DNA from: Verrucomicrobiales bacterium
Lineage (GTDB): Bacteria > Verrucomicrobiota > Verrucomicrobiia > Verrucomicrobiales > DEV007
Reading direction: 5' to 3'
Assembly (NCBI GenBank): GCA_029210205.1
Contig: JARGOD010000017.1
Coordinates: 3,653 to 65,232 of the forward strand
DNA length: 61,580 nt
Shown: positions 8,412-18,088 of the stretch, one piece after another
How positions within the stretch are numbered: position 1 is the first letter of the stretch
Layout of the letters: each line of letters starts with the position of its first letter
Position numbers and translations under genes: made by a program
The notes under the pieces: generated by a model
Databases searched by the model: none
The model's input: the letters and a program-made list of their open reading frames with translations, nothing else
Told to the model about the DNA's origin: nothing

Positions 8412-9839
8412 TCAGGGAAGCATGACCGGGCCCTTCGCATTGATCGAGGCTGCGTTGGTGGCCGTTCCGGGGAATTCGCCGTGCTTGTGATCGGGAAAAC
8501 GCTCGCCCTCCAGAGTCTGGCGATCGGTCGTGGGATTCTCGGGAATGGTGTCTCCGGTCGCTTCTGACCAATCCGCGAGGACGCCCCGCATTGTCTCCAT
8601 CGTCCCTGAAAATTCGGCCTTTTCGGCCAGATTCTGCAGTTGAAAGGGGTCGTCGCTGACCTGGTAGAGTTCCTCGACGGGGCGGGGTTGCTTAAAGATA
8701 TCCTGCTGATGCTCGTTCAGCTCTCCTGCTTCCTGTTTCTCCCAAAGCTCTTCGCCCGCGGGAAAGGTGGGGTCGCTCTCCATGCTCACGGCCATTTTTT
8801 CGGGGAACGCATTTTTAATGTAGAGGAAATCGCCGGTGCGAACCATTCGCTGATGGGCCTGAAAGACGTGCCAGTTCTGTTCGGCAAACGCGACCTCGCG
8901 GACGACGGCTGTCGGTTCCTTGAGGATAGGTACAAAGCTCACACCTTGCGCCCGTTCATCGATCTCGACGCCGGCAAGCTCCAGCACCGTCGGTCCGACG
9001 TCGATACTGCTGATGAGAGAATCGACGACGGCGGGCTCGATCTTTCCGGGGCACGCCATGAGGAACGGCGTCTTGATGCCGCTGTCGTAAAGGCGGGTTT
9101 TGCAGCGGGGGAAGGGTCGACCGTTGTCGGTCATGTAAATGATATAGGTGTTTTCCTCGATTCCCTGGCGTTTCAGTTCGGCGACAAGCTCGCCCATCGT
9201 GGTGTCGGTCCGGCTCACTTCGTGATAGTAGTCCGCGAGGTCCTGACGGGTTTTCGGGCCGTCGTAGAGGAAGGGGGGAACCTCAACCTCGGCGGGATCG
9301 TAGACGTGGTTTTCGTCGTCGATCTGCCAGTCGCGGTGGGCGTCTTTGGAGGCAAACCAGGCAAAGAAAGGCTTGTCCTGTGGCCGGTCTTTTAGAAGGT
9401 CGACCCAGTCCTCAGTGCTGCCGGGGCCCTTGCCTTTTGTGATCACGTCGAAGGTTTCTGTCAGCTTCGCGATGTGGTTTTTCCCGGAGAGCACGGTGTA
9501 GTAACCAGCGTCGCGGAGTGCTTTAGGGAACCTGAATTGATCATCCGGAAGCGAAGTGTGCAGCTCCGGGGCGCCGGTGTTGTGAGGATACCGGCTCGAA
9601 ATGATACTGCACCGCGACGGGCTGCAACTACTGATCGTGAGGTAGGCATTCGTGAAGCGAAGCCCGCGCTCTGCCATCGCATCGAGATGCGGGGTCTTTA
9701 CGAAGTCATTCCCGTAGGAACCGAGATCATTCCAGCCGATGTCGTCAGTGATGAAGAAAATGAAGTTCGGGCGCTCCTCAGCTTGAAGAGAGGCGGAGAT
9801 ACAAAGGCCCGCGAGAAGGACGGCTAGAAAAGATTTCAT
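8412..9839 (-). CDS. Secreted sulfatase, canonical CxPSR motif
   Basis: 475 aa. A signal peptide (MKSFLAVLLAGLCISASLQA) precedes RPNFIFFITDDIGW, where D32 and D33 would bind calcium. The formylglycine site is C72-S-P-S-R76, the canonical motif modified by formylglycine-generating enzyme, followed by TG-like and HTS segments. KPFFAWFASKDAHR and YIIYMTDNGRPFPRCKTRLYDSGIKTPFLMACPG are typical of type I sulfatases. The substrate is probably a sulfated polysaccharide or glycan fragment, by analogy with this phylum. It is divergent from the SpmA-SpmB gene, and a 31-bp dyad lies 87 bp upstream of its start. Confidence 0.93.
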   Translation of the reverse strand: MKSFLAVLLAGLCISASLQAEERPNFIFFITDDIGWNDLGSYGNDFVKTPHLDAMAERGLRFTNAYLTISSCSPSRCSIISSRYPHNTGAPELHTSLPDDQFRFPKALRDAGYYTVLSGKNHIAKLTETFDVITKGKGPGSTEDWVDLLKDRPQDKPFFAWFASKDAHRDWQIDDENHVYDPAEVEVPPFLYDGPKTRQDLADYYHEVSRTDTTMGELVAELKRQGIEENTYIIYMTDNGRPFPRCKTRLYDSGIKTPFLMACPGKIEPAVVDSLISSIDVGPTVLELAGVEIDERAQGVSFVPILKEPTAVVREVAFAEQNWHVFQAHQRMVRTGDFLYIKNAFPEKMAVSMESDPTFPAGEELWEKQEAGELNEHQQDIFKQPRPVEELYQVSDDPFQLQNLAEKAEFSGTMETMRGVLADWSEATGDTIPENPTTDRQTLEGERFPDHKHGEFPGTATNAASINAKGPVMLP

Positions 9840-9925
9840 GCCGCGAGTTTGCCAAGGGAGGGGAGGCCCTGCAACGGCGCATTCCGGTTCGCCCGCCCGC
9901 TTGCCGCGGCCACGGCAAGAGACCT

Positions 9926-9956
9926 AACAGGGTTGAGTCATCGACCTAACCCTGTT
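9926..9956. repeat. 31-bp dyad, copy 1 (inverted)
   Basis: AACAGGGTT (9926-9934), 13 bp (GAGTCATCGACCT), then AACCCTGTT (9948-9956): a perfect 9-bp inverted repeat. It lies between the divergent sulfatase gene and the SpmA-SpmB gene, 55 bp before the latter's ATG. Three related copies occur at 24203, 39315 and 55391 with identical spacing. The 13-bp centre resembles that of copy 4 read on the other strand at 11 of 13 positions. This may be a regulator-binding site or a short dispersed palindromic element. Confidence 0.75.
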
Positions 9957-10010
9957 GAGTCTAACGAAAACCAGTTGCCTCCCGCCTCTTTTCTATCGTT
10001 AGATGAAGGC

Positions 10011-11393
10011 ATGCTGAACTGGATCTGGATGGGAATGATTGTCATCGGCGTCGTCGTCGCGGCGCTGCTGGATCAGTTGAGCGGTGCCAACGGGATCGTT
10101 GAAGGCATGTTTTCAATGATCAAAGTCGGCGTCGTGAACATCGTGATTCCACTCAGTGCGGTCATGATGCTATGGCTCGGGATTATGCGTCTCGCCGAAA
10201 CTTCAGGGATGATTCATGCCGTTTCCCGTTTCGTGCGACCGATCATGAAACGTCTTTTTCCTGAAGTGCCCGAAGATCACCCTGCGATGAGCGCAATGGT
10301 CATGAACATGGCAGCGAACATGTTGGGGCTCGGTAACGCGGCGACACCACTCGGGCTGAAGGCGATGCAGCATCTTGACGAGTTGAATCCTAACAAGGGT
10401 ACCGCGACAAACTCGATGTGCACGTTTCTCGCGATCAACACGAGCTCGGTTACCCTGATTCCCGCGACAGCAATCGGCTTGCTCGCGGCGCAGGGGATCG
10501 CGGAACCGTATGCGATTGTCGGAACGACGATCGGGGCCACGATTTGCTCGACAATCATTGCGATCCTCGCGGTGAAGACCTTTGAAAAGATGCCGATCTT
10601 CAATCGGGTTGAAGCGCCAGTGCACGAGGCCGAAGACGGGGCGGTGGAAGACAAGCCGGAGCTGAAGCGACTTTCGACTCGTGGCAAAATCATCATGAGT
10701 GTGGTTGTCCTTTGTTTTGCGGGCATTGTCGCGTTGGAAGTGTATCCAGCACAGCGCATCGCGCTCCAGGAAACGCTTGGCTTACGCGAGGTGGCGTTGC
10801 AACTCGATGCGGAGAGCACTTCACTTGATGAAAAGACAGACGAAGAAGCAAAGCCGTTTTGGCAACGCACCGTCTCCGCGATCTCTCTCGCCGCGATTCC
10901 CTTTGTGCTTGTTTTCTTCATCGTTTTCGCCGCGCTAAAACGCATCCCGGTCTACGAAGAATTCGTCGAAGGGGCGAAAGAAGGGTGGCAGGTCGCAGTT
11001 CGGATCATGCCCTTTATCGTCGCAATGTTAGCGGCGCTCGCGATCCTGCGAAATTCCGGCGCTCTTTTTCTTTTCCAGAACCTGCTTCGGCCGGTCCTGG
11101 AGTTTGTGAAGTTCCCGCCGGAGCTCGTGCCGATGGCTTTAATGCGACCGCTCAGTGGAAGTGGCAGCCAGGGTGTCCTCGTTGAAATTCTGACCAACGA
11201 AGGTCTCTCCGAAACAATTAAGTACACGGCGGCGACGATGTTCGGGTCGACTGAAACGACTTTTTATGTGCTCGCGGTCTACTTCGGCTCGGTTGCGGTG
11301 AGACGCACTCGTCATGCCGTTGCGGCTGGTCTTTGCGCTGACCTCGCCGGGGTTATCGCTGCGGTCATTATCTGTCGGGCGATGTTTGGGTGA
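10011..11393 (+). CDS. Fused SpmA-SpmB nucleoside-recognition-domain membrane protein
   Basis: 460 aa from the ATG at 10011; upstream in-frame codons exist but are non-membrane sequence that reads through a dyad. The SpmA half (1-215) contains IPLSAVMMLWLGIMRLAE, RLFPEVPEDHPAMSAMVMNMAANMLGLGNAATPLGLKAM and NTSSVTLIPATAIGL. The SpmB half (about 300-460) contains VPVYEEF-like and EFVEGAKEGWQVAVRIMPF, MRPLSGSGSQGVL and GSTETTFYVLAVYFGSVAVRRTRH. In Bacillus these are two spore-maturation proteins; fused and separate forms are widespread in non-sporulating bacteria, where the role is unclear. The 3' end overlaps the M23-like gene by 26 bp. Confidence 0.9.
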   Translation: MLNWIWMGMIVIGVVVAALLDQLSGANGIVEGMFSMIKVGVVNIVIPLSAVMMLWLGIMRLAETSGMIHAVSRFVRPIMKRLFPEVPEDHPAMSAMVMNMAANMLGLGNAATPLGLKAMQHLDELNPNKGTATNSMCTFLAINTSSVTLIPATAIGLLAAQGIAEPYAIVGTTIGATICSTIIAILAVKTFEKMPIFNRVEAPVHEAEDGAVEDKPELKRLSTRGKIIMSVVVLCFAGIVALEVYPAQRIALQETLGLREVALQLDAESTSLDEKTDEEAKPFWQRTVSAISLAAIPFVLVFFIVFAALKRIPVYEEFVEGAKEGWQVAVRIMPFIVAMLAALAILRNSGALFLFQNLLRPVLEFVKFPPELVPMALMRPLSGSGSQGVLVEILTNEGLSETIKYTAATMFGSTETTFYVLAVYFGSVAVRRTRHAVAAGLCADLAGVIAAVIICRAMFG

Positions 11394-11958
11394 AGCCTTC
11401 GATGAAAGCACGTGGTGCATGATAGTGATCTCGCCAGCTTTCAGGATCACTTTCATCGACCGGATTGAAAACGTCTTTCTTGATCGCGAAATAGAGCATC
11501 GCGCTCCTTTCACCTTTCCCGCTTTTTCCGATAGCCCCAATTTTTTCCCCGAGTAAAACTTCCTCCCCTTTCCTGGTGAAGATCTCAAAGAGGTGCGCGT
11601 AGATGGAGTCGATGAGGACCAGTTTGTTATCGGCATCACGATAAGCGTGTCGAATGATCACCATGTTTCCCCAGGTGGATTTTGAGTCCTCTGCAAAAAT
11701 GACGACACCTTTTCCAATGCTGGCGACTGGATTTCCAAGATCGGTGTCTCCTCCTCCGTTGCCATTCCAGGATTCGCCCGGCAGTTTGTCGAAGGCTCCG
11801 CGCATGACGTAGTAGCCGGTCCCTTTTCCTTCGCCGACAGGGAGTTCAAAGGTTTCAGCGATTGGACCCTCCCAGTCGATCAGTTCATCGGATGACTCAT
11901 TTGCCATCGAGAAAGGCGCTCCGAAGAGTAAGGCGAAAAAGATAACGGATTTGAACAT
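11368..11958 (-). CDS. M23/LytM-fold exported protein with degenerate metal site
   Basis: 196 aa from the ATG at 11958, chosen because it opens a clear signal peptide (MFKSVIFFALLFGAPFSMA); a longer frame adds 20 unlike residues. The LytM fold is recognisable: GGGDTDLGNPVASIGKGVVIFAE, TWGNMVIIRH, SIYAHLFEI and GEKIGAIGKSGKG. The HxxxD pair reads N67-G-G-G-D71, and the closing HLHFE motif reads M154-L-Y-F-A158, so His ligands and a catalytic His are lost while H122 of YAHL remains. It is probably a non-catalytic LytM-type protein, like EnvC or NlpD, that binds a partner or murein. That role is inferred. Confidence 0.75.
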   Translation of the reverse strand: MFKSVIFFALLFGAPFSMANESSDELIDWEGPIAETFELPVGEGKGTGYYVMRGAFDKLPGESWNGNGGGDTDLGNPVASIGKGVVIFAEDSKSTWGNMVIIRHAYRDADNKLVLIDSIYAHLFEIFTRKGEEVLLGEKIGAIGKSGKGERSAMLYFAIKKDVFNPVDESDPESWRDHYHAPRAFIEGFTQTSPDR

Positions 11959-12094
11959 CAATGGTGAGACGAATTCTGTGACATGATCCTTAGGGATTTC
12001 GTTTCGATTGAACAGCAACGACGGAGCCGGGCCGCTCAGGGCGCCAAGTTGGATCGCGGTCGCCTTTCGACAAGAGTTCGCCTAAGCTCCTCAT

Positions 12095-14290
12095 ATGCGC
12101 CGGAGCTTCTTTCGATTCCCTTTCCCATACGTGGCGTTCTGTGCTCTTTTAGCCGCTATGTCACAAGCCGAAGAGGGCCATGTTCGCCTGCCGCTCCCTA
12201 CTCCGGAAGTGATTGCCGCTTTGCCTTCTCACGGCGGACCGGATTTCAACCGCCTCGTATTTGAGCAGAGTCCCTACCTTCTTCAACATGCGCGCAATCC
12301 CGTCGACTGGTGGCCCTGGGGTGAGGAGGCATTTACTGAGGCGAAGCGACTTGATAAGCCAGTCTTTCTGAGTGTCGGCTACGCCACCTGCCACTGGTGC
12401 CACGTCATGGAACACGAATCGTTTGAGGACGATGAGGTCGCGGCATTGATTAATGAATACTTCATTCCTGTGAAGGTGGACCGGGAAGAACGTCCGGATA
12501 TCGACGAGATCTACATGCAGATCACCCAGGCGATTACCGGAGGAGGTGGGTGGCCGATGACAGTGGTGATGACACCCGACAAACATGCCTTTTTCGCAGG
12601 GACGTATTTTCCAAAAGAGTCGAAGCCGGGGCGTCCGGGAGTGAAGCGTCTTGCCGAAGAATTGAATCAGTTTTGGAATGAGCGGCGCGAGGAGGCAGAA
12701 TCGATCGCGCTGAATATTTCAGAGCAGTTGGGAGACATCATGGGATCTTCCCCCGGAGGAGAGTTGGAGCCGTCGATTTTTGAAACAGCCTTTTCCGCTT
12801 TTTCAGAACGCTATGACGAAAAGCACGGGGGATTCGCGGTGCGCCCGAAGTTTCCGGTGCCCCCGAATTTGATGTTCCTGCTTCGGTATCATCGTCGCAC
12901 TGGGAACGAGGCAGCGCTCGAGATGGTTGAAAAGACCCTCACCGAGATGCGACGAGGAGGTATCTACGATCATGTCGGTTTCGGAATTCATCGTTATTCG
13001 ACCGATTCCGAGTGGCTCGTGCCTCACTTTGAGAAAATGCTTTATGATCAGGCACTGGTGACCCGCATTTATCTTGAGGCTTATCAGGTCACCGGAAAAG
13101 AGCGCTATGCGAGGACGGCTCGTGAGATTCTTGCCTATGTCCAACGTGACATGACCAGTGCCACCGGCGGTTTTTATTCAGCCGAGGATGCCGACAGCGA
13201 AGGAGAGGAAGGAAAGTTCTACGTTTGGACAAATGAAGAAGTCTCTGCGGTTCTCGGGGATGAAGATGGCGCTTTCTACCGGTCGATATTTCAATTCGCA
13301 GACGAAGGGAATTTTCTCGATGAAGTGACGCAGAAGAATACGGGTTCAAATATCCCGCATCTCGACAGTGAACTTGACGGGGAAACCGCAGATCGCGTCG
13401 AGAAGCTTCGAATGAAACTTTTTGAAGCAAGGGAGGAGCGGGTGCATCCGTTTAAGGACGATAAGATTCTCACGGATTGGAACGGCTTAATGATTTCTGC
13501 TTTCGCAAAAGCCGCACAGACTCTGGGAGATGCTTCCTACGTTGAGGCTGCAACGAAGGCGACTGATTTTGTGCTGGAGACTCTCACCGACGATAAGGGT
13601 CGGCTCCTAAAGCGTTACCGGCAGGGCGAGGCAGGACTTACCGCGCACCTTGAAGATTATGTGTTCATGATCAGCGCGCTTCTCGACGTCTACGAGACGG
13701 CTTTCGAGATCAGGTATCTCGATCAGGCAATTACGTTTCAGCGGATTATCGACGAATTTTTCTGGGATGAGGAAGACGGAGGCTACTTCACGGTTGCTGA
13801 CGATGCCGAGCAACTCATTGTTCGAGCCAAGAAACTTTATGGTGGCGCAATTCCGAGCGGCAATGCGATGGCAATGGAAAACCTGGTGAGGCTTCATCGC
13901 ATGACAGGCCAGCCGCATTTTGAGACGAGAGGGGAGGAACTGATTCGCGCCTTTTCAGGAGAAATTGAGAAGAACAGCATGGTCTATCCACTGGTCCTCT
14001 CAGGGCTTGATTTTTACTTCGGGCCGTCGCTTGAAATTGTCATCAGCGGGAATGACCCCGGGGAAATGTTGAAAGCGGTTCGAAAGCCTTTTCTTCCCAA
14101 CAAGGTTATTCTTCGTCGAACCGAAGAGAACTCCGAGCTCTTAACAAATCTCGCACCCTACACAGAATTTCAACTACCGCTCGATGGAAAAGCGACGGCG
14201 TATGTTTGCGAAGATTTTGCCTGTCAGCTTCCAACCACCGAGATTTCGGTTTTGAAGGAAAGCCTTGGACTCAAAGGAGGGGATCAGTAG
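12095..14290 (+). CDS. YyaL/DUF255 thioredoxin-like protein with (alpha/alpha)6-type domain, exported
   Basis: 731 aa. The N-terminus ([27 protein letters not shown]) looks like a signal peptide, unusual since most YyaL/SSP411 homologues are cytoplasmic. The thioredoxin-like domain (50-200) has [19 protein letters not shown], the CHWC redox motif (C99, C102), [13 protein letters not shown] and [14 protein letters not shown]. The long C-terminal part ([67 protein letters not shown]) is like cellobiose epimerase or GlcNAc epimerase barrels. The family function is unknown. It converges on the helicase gene with a 7-bp overlap. Confidence 0.92.
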   Translation: MRRSFFRFPFPYVAFCALLAAMSQAEEGHVRLPLPTPEVIAALPSHGGPDFNRLVFEQSPYLLQHARNPVDWWPWGEEAFTEAKRLDKPVFLSVGYATCHWCHVMEHESFEDDEVAALINEYFIPVKVDREERPDIDEIYMQITQAITGGGGWPMTVVMTPDKHAFFAGTYFPKESKPGRPGVKRLAEELNQFWNERREEAESIALNISEQLGDIMGSSPGGELEPSIFETAFSAFSERYDEKHGGFAVRPKFPVPPNLMFLLRYHRRTGNEAALEMVEKTLTEMRRGGIYDHVGFGIHRYSTDSEWLVPHFEKMLYDQALVTRIYLEAYQVTGKERYARTAREILAYVQRDMTSATGGFYSAEDADSEGEEGKFYVWTNEEVSAVLGDEDGAFYRSIFQFADEGNFLDEVTQKNTGSNIPHLDSELDGETADRVEKLRMKLFEAREERVHPFKDDKILTDWNGLMISAFAKAAQTLGDASYVEAATKATDFVLETLTDDKGRLLKRYRQGEAGLTAHLEDYVFMISALLDVYETAFEIRYLDQAITFQRIIDEFFWDEEDGGYFTVADDAEQLIVRAKKLYGGAIPSGNAMAMENLVRLHRMTGQPHFETRGEELIRAFSGEIEKNSMVYPLVLSGLDFYFGPSLEIVISGNDPGEMLKAVRKPFLPNKVILRRTEENSELLTNLAPYTEFQLPLDGKATAYVCEDFACQLPTTEISVLKESLGLKGGDQ

Positions 14291-16197
14291 CGATCGTTTC
14301 TGTCGCTCTGGTTGCCCTCACGGCGTCCCCGGCCACCACCGCCCTGGCGATCTCCGCGGTAGCCGCCGCCACCCCGGTCATCGCGCCGGCTTCGGCCACC
14401 ACCGCCCTGGCCACCACGATAGCCACCACCGCCTCCCTGACGATCTCCGCGGTAGCCACGACCACGATCATCACTGCCTCTGTCACCGCCTTCACGAGGG
14501 CCTGTGCTACGTTCGCCTTTGTCGAAATCAAGTTTGAACTCTCGCCCGCGTAGCTTGGCCTGCCCGGCCATGTCGATGGCCTTTGGTGCACTGTCTTTCG
14601 CCACTTCAACAAAACTGAAATTCGGCATGAGGCGGATTCGCCCCACGGTACCACGCTCTAACTGACACTCATTGTGGAGCATGCCAACGATGTCTCCCGG
14701 GCTGATGTTGTCACGTTTTCCTAGGCTGAGGAATAGTTGCACCATGCCATCTTCGGGACCGCTATATTCTTCTCTGGGACGACGGGGAGGTCGGTCGCCG
14801 CGGTCGCGACGATCACAGTCATCGCGTCGGTCGGAACGGCGATCATCTCTGCGATCACGACGTCCTCCACCGGGTTTGTCTTCGATGATCTCTTCGCCGT
14901 CACGGGCGGTTGTTTCCTGGAGCAGGGACATAAGCGCGGCGGCAATGTTTTCCCACTCGTGCCCTTTTTCCTTCAACTGGTTCAGGAGGGTGAGATGCTG
15001 ATCGTTTGACCCCTCATCAAGCTGCACGGAGACAGACTCGACAAGCTGATCGGCGAGATGGGTGTTGACCTCTTCCTGAGTGGGGATGACCCCTTTGGGA
15101 ATTTGTTGGCGAATAGAGCGCTCGATCGTTTTAATGCGGTAGGCATCGCGACCATAAATGAACGAGACTGCTTTCCCGGAACGGCCGGCGCGACCGGTTC
15201 GCCCAACCCGGTGGACGTAGTCTTCAGGATCCTGCGGCAATTCGTAGTTGATGACGAGATCGATGTCATCAATGTCGATTCCACGGGCGGCAACATCGGT
15301 CGCAACGAGAACCTCGACGGTTCCCTCACGGAAGAGACGCAGGACCCGCTCGCGCATCGACTGCGCAATATCTCCATGAAGTCGGTCCGCCGAGTAACCA
15401 CGAGCAAGGAGAGCTTCTGCGCACTCATCGACGCTGCGCTTCGTGTTACAGAAAATGATGGTCAGTTTCGGCTGCTCGAGATCGATAACTCGCGAAACCA
15501 ATTCGATACGTGATCGTTGGCGAACTTCGAAGCAAACCTGTTCAATGGAATCAACCGTGGCGCTTTTGTGTTCGATCTGAATCGTTTCCGGTTCATTCCC
15601 GAATTTTTTGATGAGTCGCTGCACCGCGGAATTCATCGTTGCCGAGAAGAACAGGGTCTGGTGATCGTCGGCGAGTGCCCGGAGAATGTTCTCCATGTCT
15701 TCGGCGAAACCCATGTCGAGCATGCGATCTGCTTCATCAAGAACGGCGATGCCGACTTGATCCAGTTTCAAAGTTCCGCGTTTGATATGGTCAATGAGAC
15801 GTCCCGGCGTCCCAACGACGACGTGGGTTCCATTTCTGAATGCACGAATCTGGCGATCCATGGGAGCACCTCCATAAACAGGAGTCGCGTGCAGTCCCGG
15901 CATTTTCGCTCCGAGACGCTGGATTTCACCGCAAACCTGAACGGCAAGCTCCCGTGTGGGGCAAACGACAAGCACCTGAGGGGCGGCATTCCCGATATCA
16001 ATGCGCGAAAGGCTGGCGAGAGCGAAGGCTGCCGTTTTCCCTGATCCAGTTTCGGAGAGGCCGACGATGTCGCGACCTTCCATCGCGGCCGGAATGGCGG
16101 CTTCCTGAATAGCAGAGGGCTCTTCGTAGCCAAGTTCTTCAACAGCGGCGACGAGGTTTTCGGGGAGACCGAGTTCTGAGAAAGTTTTCTTAGTCAA
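14284..16197 (-). CDS. DEAD-box RNA helicase with DbpA-type RNA-binding domain and RGG-like tail
   Basis: 637 aa. Motifs in order: Q-motif region EEPSAIQ (about 25-31), SETGSGKT (48-55), PTRELA (80-85), DEAD (154-157), SAT (185-187), then [24 protein letters not shown] and [11 protein letters not shown] DbpA-like RNA-binding domain follows at about 485-565 ([25 protein letters not shown]). Arg/Gly/Asp-rich stretches flank it at 450-480 and 565-637. This matches CsdA/DeaD-like helicases used in ribosome assembly and cold growth. The tail is encoded by imperfect CC(G/T)CC repeats, prone to length variation. It is monocistronic as far as visible. Confidence 0.95.
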   Translation of the reverse strand: MTKKTFSELGLPENLVAAVEELGYEEPSAIQEAAIPAAMEGRDIVGLSETGSGKTAAFALASLSRIDIGNAAPQVLVVCPTRELAVQVCGEIQRLGAKMPGLHATPVYGGAPMDRQIRAFRNGTHVVVGTPGRLIDHIKRGTLKLDQVGIAVLDEADRMLDMGFAEDMENILRALADDHQTLFFSATMNSAVQRLIKKFGNEPETIQIEHKSATVDSIEQVCFEVRQRSRIELVSRVIDLEQPKLTIIFCNTKRSVDECAEALLARGYSADRLHGDIAQSMRERVLRLFREGTVEVLVATDVAARGIDIDDIDLVINYELPQDPEDYVHRVGRTGRAGRSGKAVSFIYGRDAYRIKTIERSIRQQIPKGVIPTQEEVNTHLADQLVESVSVQLDEGSNDQHLTLLNQLKEKGHEWENIAAALMSLLQETTARDGEEIIEDKPGGGRRDRRDDRRSDRRDDCDRRDRGDRPPRRPREEYSGPEDGMVQLFLSLGKRDNISPGDIVGMLHNECQLERGTVGRIRLMPNFSFVEVAKDSAPKAIDMAGQAKLRGREFKLDFDKGERSTGPREGGDRGSDDRGRGYRGDRQGGGGGYRGGQGGGGRSRRDDRGGGGYRGDRQGGGGRGRREGNQSDRNDRY

Positions 16198-16309
16198 AGC
16201 GACAGAATCAAGGGTTCAAGCACCTCGTCCTGAGCTGAATGATTGCGGACTTGGTGGACGCAGAAGCTACGCCCGAAATACAAAAGGGAAAGCCAAACCT
16301 CCCCGTGGA

Positions 16310-16837
16310 CTATTTCTCGACTCGCAGGCCGTTCTCAACCTCAACCCGGCTTTGTGTCGCAGGAGAAGATTCCCGGGAGCGCTGGTGGGTGGTCCGCCGA
16401 CGCGTTTTGAGTAATCCTGCGATGTTTTTTTGAAGCATTCTCAGATCGAATGGCTTCGACAGGAAGATGTCTGTTCCGGCCTGAATCGCTTCGCGATACA
16501 TTTGTTCATCAGAATTGCCCGAAGCGGTGATGATTGGCACGGTCGCAATCGATGAGTCGAGGCTGCGGATCTGTTCGACGAGAGTTATCCCGTCCATCAC
16601 GGGCATTTCGACATCAGTGATAATGAGGTCGGGCTGGATTGCTCTCTCACGAAGCAAATCGAGCGCTTCGATACCATTGGTTGCTTCGAAAACAGCATAC
16701 CCGGCGTTTTTGAGAAATTTCCCAAGGAGAATCCTATTGGGCAACATGTCATCGATCACAAAAACGGTGAAGCAATTGGCTGGAGGGAGAACAGGGGGGA
16801 TCGAGTGGTGAATGGGACTGGACATGCGACTTTCCAT
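16310..16837 (-). CDS. Single-domain response regulator (CheY-like)
   Basis: 175 aa. After about 22 Pro/His-rich residues comes a complete receiver domain: acidic D29 and D30 (FVIDD), phosphoacceptor D75 (DLIITDVEMPVMDG), T104 and K128 (FLSKPFD). No output domain follows; the last 35 residues are basic and Ser/Arg-rich. It should pass phosphate or signal by protein contact. No histidine kinase is adjacent. Its upstream region is AT-rich and contains a perfect 8-bp inverted repeat at 16889-16910. Confidence 0.92.
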   Translation of the reverse strand: MESRMSSPIHHSIPPVLPPANCFTVFVIDDMLPNRILLGKFLKNAGYAVFEATNGIEALDLLRERAIQPDLIITDVEMPVMDGITLVEQIRSLDSSIATVPIITASGNSDEQMYREAIQAGTDIFLSKPFDLRMLQKNIAGLLKTRRRTTHQRSRESSPATQSRVEVENGLRVEK

Positions 16838-16888
16838 GATGTCTTACCAAATCATTAAGAGTTACAAATATTTAGAGTATCTGTATTA

Positions 16889-16910
16889 CTTTGAACAATA
16901 ATGTTCAAAG
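16889..16910. promoter_or_regulatory. Perfect palindrome upstream of the response-regulator gene
   Basis: CTTTGAAC (16889-16896), AATAAT, GTTCAAAG (16903-16910) is a perfect 8-bp inverted repeat in an AT-rich 168-bp gap. It lies 52 bp upstream of the response-regulator start (minus strand). On the plus strand it is followed by a T-rich run, so it could also act as a terminator there, but no plus-strand gene ends nearby. An operator for the response-regulator gene is the better reading. Confidence 0.4.
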
Positions 16911-17005
16911 GTTTTCTTCTTTTATTCGAACTGTGGAGCCGCCTGAATAAAGTATTTTTATCGTAACTCGCCTAATTTAAGTGAGTTGAGATAAATTCAA
17001 GTCTT

Positions 17006-17896
17006 CTAAATTGCGGGAAGACCCGGAGGGCGCTCTGAGAGGCGTCTAAACTCCTTTTGTTCATAGGGCGTCGACATATCCTCTTCTGTGAAGCCGCCTA
17101 CGATTGAGACACTGCCGAAGTCGTTCGATTTCAGCTGGGGACGATTGCCATCTTTCTCGTACAAGGTCTCCTGCTTTACCGGATCACCGTCAATGCTGAT
17201 GACCGTGTATTTGTAGCGTTGAGGACCTGTCATGTGCAGGACATGGAGCTGATTTTGCTGATCAATCAAATAGCTCGGCTTTCGAAGCGACATGTAATCG
17301 CCAATTGGGTAGGTCTTGAAAACAAGTCCTGAGTCACTGTCCTTCAATCGAAAGTAGAGCGCCTTGCTTCGCGCTCCGTGATAATAAGTCATGAGAGAAA
17401 ACTCCCGGTAGGTACCTGCTTTGGGGTGTCCTTGGGGAACTCCCACGATTTGATTCCAAATTTGCTGCCCCTCGGTGATTTGGACGGAAAGAGTCTTAGA
17501 TTGAAACACGCGATTGATCTGTGGAAACGAGATGTTCGCCTTCACCCGGTATTGGCCGATGCTCGTCATTGGGTAATAACGATTGATCGTGACCTTGTGT
17601 TCGTAGGATTGTCCCGAAGCCAAAACGACGGGTCGTTCGTTGAGGCGGTTTCTGACCGGGATAACGAGATTACCCCTGCCGTCGGTGACAGTGAAGTCGA
17701 GCCAGCTCATTCCGTTCGAGTCACCAAAAATTAAATCCTGACCGGCCCGGTTCACAATGGTTATCGTGCCGGTAACTGGCTCGTGGGACACAAAAAGGGT
17801 CCGATCCAGCTTCAGCTCTACCTGGATTTGGGCATTCGCGCTGTGTGAGAGCATGAAGACGAACGCCAGAGCGAGAAGTGTAAAGATTGATTTCAT
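17006..17896 (-). CDS. Secreted protein of unknown function with macroglobulin-like N-terminal domain
   Basis: 296 aa from the ATG at 17896, which opens a signal peptide (MKSIFTLLALAFVFMLSHSANA). Residues 25-140 look like one beta-sandwich domain: QVELKLDRTLFVSHEPVTGTITIVNRAG, then LDFTVTDGRGN and GQYRVKANISFP. That is the pattern of macroglobulin or intermediate-filament-like extracellular domains. The rest (YHGARSKALYFRLKD, YLIDQQNQLHVLHMTG, YKYTVISIDGD) suggests beta-propeller-like strands. I do not recognise a named family. It is divergent from the O-antigen-ligase-like gene across 190 bp of AT-rich DNA. Confidence 0.7.
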   Translation of the reverse strand: MKSIFTLLALAFVFMLSHSANAQIQVELKLDRTLFVSHEPVTGTITIVNRAGQDLIFGDSNGMSWLDFTVTDGRGNLVIPVRNRLNERPVVLASGQSYEHKVTINRYYPMTSIGQYRVKANISFPQINRVFQSKTLSVQITEGQQIWNQIVGVPQGHPKAGTYREFSLMTYYHGARSKALYFRLKDSDSGLVFKTYPIGDYMSLRKPSYLIDQQNQLHVLHMTGPQRYKYTVISIDGDPVKQETLYEKDGNRPQLKSNDFGSVSIVGGFTEEDMSTPYEQKEFRRLSERPPGLPAI

Positions 17897-18026
17897 AGCC
17901 TGCAAATCACAGTTGCCATCCAGAGAAAAGTACTCTGCGAGATCAGGGGCGGGAAATCAATGGCAAACTGAAGCCAGCAAAATGAGAGCAATTAGTTAGA
18001 GTTTCCAAATATTTAAGTAAAATAAG

Positions 18027-18045
18027 ATTTTAGTTTTTCTAAAAT
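18027..18045. promoter_or_regulatory. Inverted repeat in AT-rich divergent promoter region
   Basis: ATTTTAG (18027-18033), TTTTT, CTAAAAT (18039-18045) form a perfect 7-bp inverted repeat. It lies about 44 bp before the ATG of the O-antigen-ligase-like gene, in a strongly AT-rich stretch (17990-18060) that separates two divergent genes. Position and composition suit a promoter or operator. No clear -35/-10 pair can be fixed by eye. Confidence 0.35.
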
Positions 18046-18088
18046 GACTGCATAATTCTGCCTAGCCTCACTTATTCGGCTTCTAAGG

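Noticed and set aside
8640-9395. 251-codon open frame antisense to the first sulfatase gene
   Set aside because: Shadow of the sulfatase frame, no recognisable domain, no start context.
14284-14500. Tandem repeats of CCACC type on the plus strand
   Set aside because: They encode the Arg/Gly-rich tail of the DEAD-box helicase on the minus strand and need no separate explanation.
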